A DNA stretch of 39,188 bases from DAOUEX01 sp034430235 (lineage in GTDB: Bacteria > Chloroflexota > Anaerolineae > UBA2200): NCBI GenBank assembly GCA_964478075.1, contig CAYZGO010000027.1, positions 1 through 39,188 of the forward strand, in the 5' to 3' direction. The position numbers and the translations under genes are program-made. The stretch's first letter is position 1, and each line of letters opens with the position of its first letter. Positions 37,423-39,188 of the stretch are shown here, one piece after another. The notes below the pieces were generated by a model, which searched no databases, was not told the DNA's origin, and saw nothing but the letters and a program-made list of their open reading frames with translations.

Positions 37423-38232
37423 CTAACGGGAGGAGGAGTGCGTGCCGGTCAGAGGCACGAAGACGACGCCCATGATGTTCTTGGACACGACTTTCTCGCC
37501 ACGCTTCTCAATCTGCCACAAGGTCTGGTAGGCACCTGGGGGGCCAACCGGGACTACGAGTCGCCCGCCATCTTTGAGTTGCTTGATCAGCGGCTGTGGG
37601 ATGTGGTCGGGGGCACAGGTAACGATGATAGCATCGTAGGGGGCATGCTCTTCCCAACCGTAGTAACCGTCAGCATGCTGGGTCTTGACGTTGTGGTAGC
37701 CGAGCCGCCTCAATGTCTCACTGGCGCTCTTGTGTAGCTCCTTGATGATCTCTACGGTATAGACCTCGTCGGTCAACTCAGCCAGAACGGCTGCCTGGTA
37801 GCCGGAGCCTGTGCCGACTTCCAATACCCGGTCACCGCGTTTCAACTTGAGCAGCTCAGTCATCACTGCCACGATGTACGGCTGCGAGATGGTCTGGCCG
37901 TAGCCAATAGGCAGCGGACGGTCTGCGTATGCCAGATTCAGGTAATCAGGAATCACAAACTCGTGGCGCGGCACTGTTCTCATGGCACGAACTACATCAG
38001 GATCATCGACGCCCCGTGCTTCAATATCGAATTTCGCCATATGCTCCCTCACCGTTTGATACGGGTCGGCGGTCGCTTCCAGAGTTCCCTGGCTCACAAG
38101 GGCAGTGTCAGTGGCAGCGGGGCGCGGAGGCTCTTCGCGCCGGATAGCGAAGATGGTTATAGCAACCACGGCAGCGGCAATTACCAGCAGCAGGGCTATG
38201 GCCCATCTCAGGAGTGGATGCTGCTGTTTCAT
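37423..38232 (-). CDS. pcm: Membrane-anchored or exported protein-L-isoaspartate O-methyltransferase
   Basis: 269 aa. The ATG at 38232 has GGAGG upstream and opens with a short basic N-terminus and one hydrophobic segment (about 9-29), so the enzyme is anchored or exported, unlike the usual cytoplasmic Pcm. The catalytic domain starts near residue 55: RHEFVIPDYLNLAYADRPLP, GYGQTISQPYIVAVMTELL (substrate loop), VLEVGTGSGYQAAVLAEL (SAM motif I), DAIIVTCAPDHIPQPLI and GGRLVVPVG. Repairs isoaspartyl residues using SAM. SAM supply outside the membrane is a puzzle, so the domain may in fact face the cytoplasm. A longer frame to 38349 lacks a ribosome site. Confidence 0.85.
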   Translation of the reverse strand: MKQQHPLLRWAIALLLVIAAAVVAITIFAIRREEPPRPAATDTALVSQGTLEATADPYQTVREHMAKFDIEARGVDDPDVVRAMRTVPRHEFVIPDYLNLAYADRPLPIGYGQTISQPYIVAVMTELLKLKRGDRVLEVGTGSGYQAAVLAELTDEVYTVEIIKELHKSASETLRRLGYHNVKTQHADGYYGWEEHAPYDAIIVTCAPDHIPQPLIKQLKDGGRLVVPVGPPGAYQTLWQIEKRGEKVVSKNIMGVVFVPLTGTHSSSR

Positions 38233-38386
38233 ACGCTTGCCTCCTGCAGCTCGCATGAATGCCGACAGAACCTGACCAATTCTAACATTTTTTCCTGCGG
38301 ATGCCAACCGCGCTGCCGTGTCCTTTCCCAACCTACACAGTATGTGCAAGAATCGACAAGCTGTGCTAAGATCATACCATCTACGG

Positions 38387-38837
38387 ACAGGATTAACAGG
38401 ATTAACAAGATAGGTGGTAGGAAATGAAAGATGAATTGTTGACCAAAAAGATTATTGGATGTGCTTTCAAGGTGCATAATGCCTTGGGGTCCGGTTTCTT
38501 GGAAAAAGTGTACGAGAATGCGCTACGGATTGAACTGCTCAAAGAAGGTCTGGAAGTCAAGCAGCAGGAACCGACCAAGGTTTACTACGAAGATCAAGTT
38601 GTGGGTGATTACTATGCTGATTTGTGGGTCGAAGATCGAGTCATAGTTGAGTTAAAAGCTGTTCAGACGTTGAGCAAAGCACACGAGGTGCAACTAGTCA
38701 ATTATCTCACCGCGACGGGCGTTGATATAGGCTTACTGCTTAACTTTGGTTCATCTGTACAGGTCAAACGGAAATTCCGGCAATACAAGCGTGGACAGGA
38801 TGGTGTGGACTGATGCTGTCAATCCTGTTAATCCTGT
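38387..38837. repeat. Inverted 17-bp repeats boxing the GxxExxY gene
   Basis: ACAGGATTAACAGGATT at 38387-38403 and its exact complement AATCCTGTTAATCCTGT at 38821-38837 flank a 451-bp unit containing a single gene. Each end is itself a tandem of ACAGGATTA. Confidence 0.85.
38424..38813 (+). CDS. GxxExxY protein
   Basis: 129 aa. The name-giving motif is GSGFLEKVYENALRIEL (Gly, Glu, Tyr). It is followed by EDRVIVELKAVQTLSKAHEV, a strand with Asp...Glu-x-Lys that makes these proteins look like PD-(D/E)XK nucleases, and by QLVNYLTATGVDIGLLLNFG. Function is unknown; the family is widespread and patchily distributed. GGTGGTAGG precedes the ATG. It sits inside exact 17-bp inverted repeats and near the broken sequence at the window's right end, which suggests that it moved in as a unit. 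Confidence 0.88.
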   Translation: MKDELLTKKIIGCAFKVHNALGSGFLEKVYENALRIELLKEGLEVKQQEPTKVYYEDQVVGDYYADLWVEDRVIVELKAVQTLSKAHEVQLVNYLTATGVDIGLLLNFGSSVQVKRKFRQYKRGQDGVD

Positions 38838-39188
38838 CAAAAAGCGGTCGGAGACGGAGATGCCCCAGATCCTGTCTAACCTGGGCGTCGTGGGGTATCG
38901 TGCTCTTGGCCACTGTGCCTGGAAGTTGAGCCGGTCGGATCGATGATTTGAGCGCGTCCGCAAAGGTAATCAGGCCGAGCCGGGGAGGGTTCCTTAGACT
39001 TGACCTGTTGTCTGTTAACCCACCTCCGGCGGCTGGAAACCCTCGCCTGGCGCCTCGCAGGCCCGTGCAGTGCGATGCCACAAAACAACTCCCCCGCTTG
39101 CTCCAGTGCCGCGATAGCCGCTAGTAACACACCAGAGGGTGTTGAAAAACGGGGTCTACCAGGATAGTGCCCCCGGTTTCAGCGGTTA
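38838..39188. other. Right-end region without a convincing gene
   Basis: 350 bp with several overlapping open frames, none with a ribosome site or a recognisable motif. GAGGGTGTTGAAAAACGGGG near 39134 has the look of an insertion-sequence end, but no partner end is in view. Left unassigned. Confidence 0.4.

Noticed and set aside
38876..39130. 84-aa minus-strand ORF at the right end
   Set aside because: No ribosome site, no motif, and three overlapping frames are equally open in this GC-rich stretch.

Overview
The window reads like a chromosomal contig of an uncultured bacterium, most likely a member of the Chloroflexota. This rests on Thr/Pro-rich linkers in the lipoproteins and in the L,D-transpeptidase, a short archaeal-type AspRS under T-box control, a fused mannose-1-phosphate guanylyltransferase/phosphomannomutase-like gene and mixed medium-GC gene content. 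It is an inference from protein style, not a database match.

Housekeeping blocks. 1.2-3.7 kb: SDR-type threonine dehydrogenase and kbl (threonine to glycine plus acetyl-CoA). 10.9-13.7 kb (minus strand): Fe-alcohol dehydrogenase, cupin, PPi-type phosphofructokinase. 14.1-16.3 kb: infC (with an apparent ATA start), rpmI, rplT and a TrmH-family methyltransferase, convergent with a PncC/CinA-type amidase. 22.3-25.2 kb: obg, nadD and a TIM-barrel protein, convergent with aspS, whose leader carries a T-box. 27.3-38.2 kb: YkuD L,D-transpeptidase, GDP-mannose-type nucleotidyltransferase, lgt, a NAD synthetase split into glutaminase and synthetase genes, a membrane-embedded spermidine-synthase-like protein, an MFS transporter and an exported Pcm-like methyltransferase.

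Accessory blocks and main discovery. The 3.7-10.8 kb region has the layout of a decayed integron. A truncated tyrosine-recombinase N-terminus on the minus strand has a near-consensus divergent promoter beside it. Unrelated plus-strand genes follow: two GH99-like lipoproteins and MNT/HEPN, HicBA and DUF433/DUF5615 toxin-antitoxin pairs. Each gene or pair is followed by a palindrome with attC-like core sites (YAAC at one end, GTTRRRY at the other). The integrase-promoter head occurs twice, at 3.7-4.0 and 8.2-8.5 kb. A gene-less segment that begins exactly at the G/TT crossover is also duplicated, and one copy is interrupted by a 145-bp MITE with perfect 14-bp ends and a 5-bp target duplication. 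A second series of cassette-like genes (endonuclease/exonuclease/phosphatase, two methyltransferase paralogs, a PD-(D/E)XK-like protein, a HEPN-like protein and a hidden 51-aa ORF) runs on the minus strand at 16.9-22.0 kb with similar palindromes between genes.

Other small mobile sequences: a second MITE family (18.9 and 26.8 kb), whose second copy appears to have split the aspS T-box; a 33-bp perfect palindrome inside a coding region; a GxxExxY gene boxed by inverted repeats near the right end; and decayed transposon sequence at the left edge. No tRNA, rRNA or CRISPR array was recognised.
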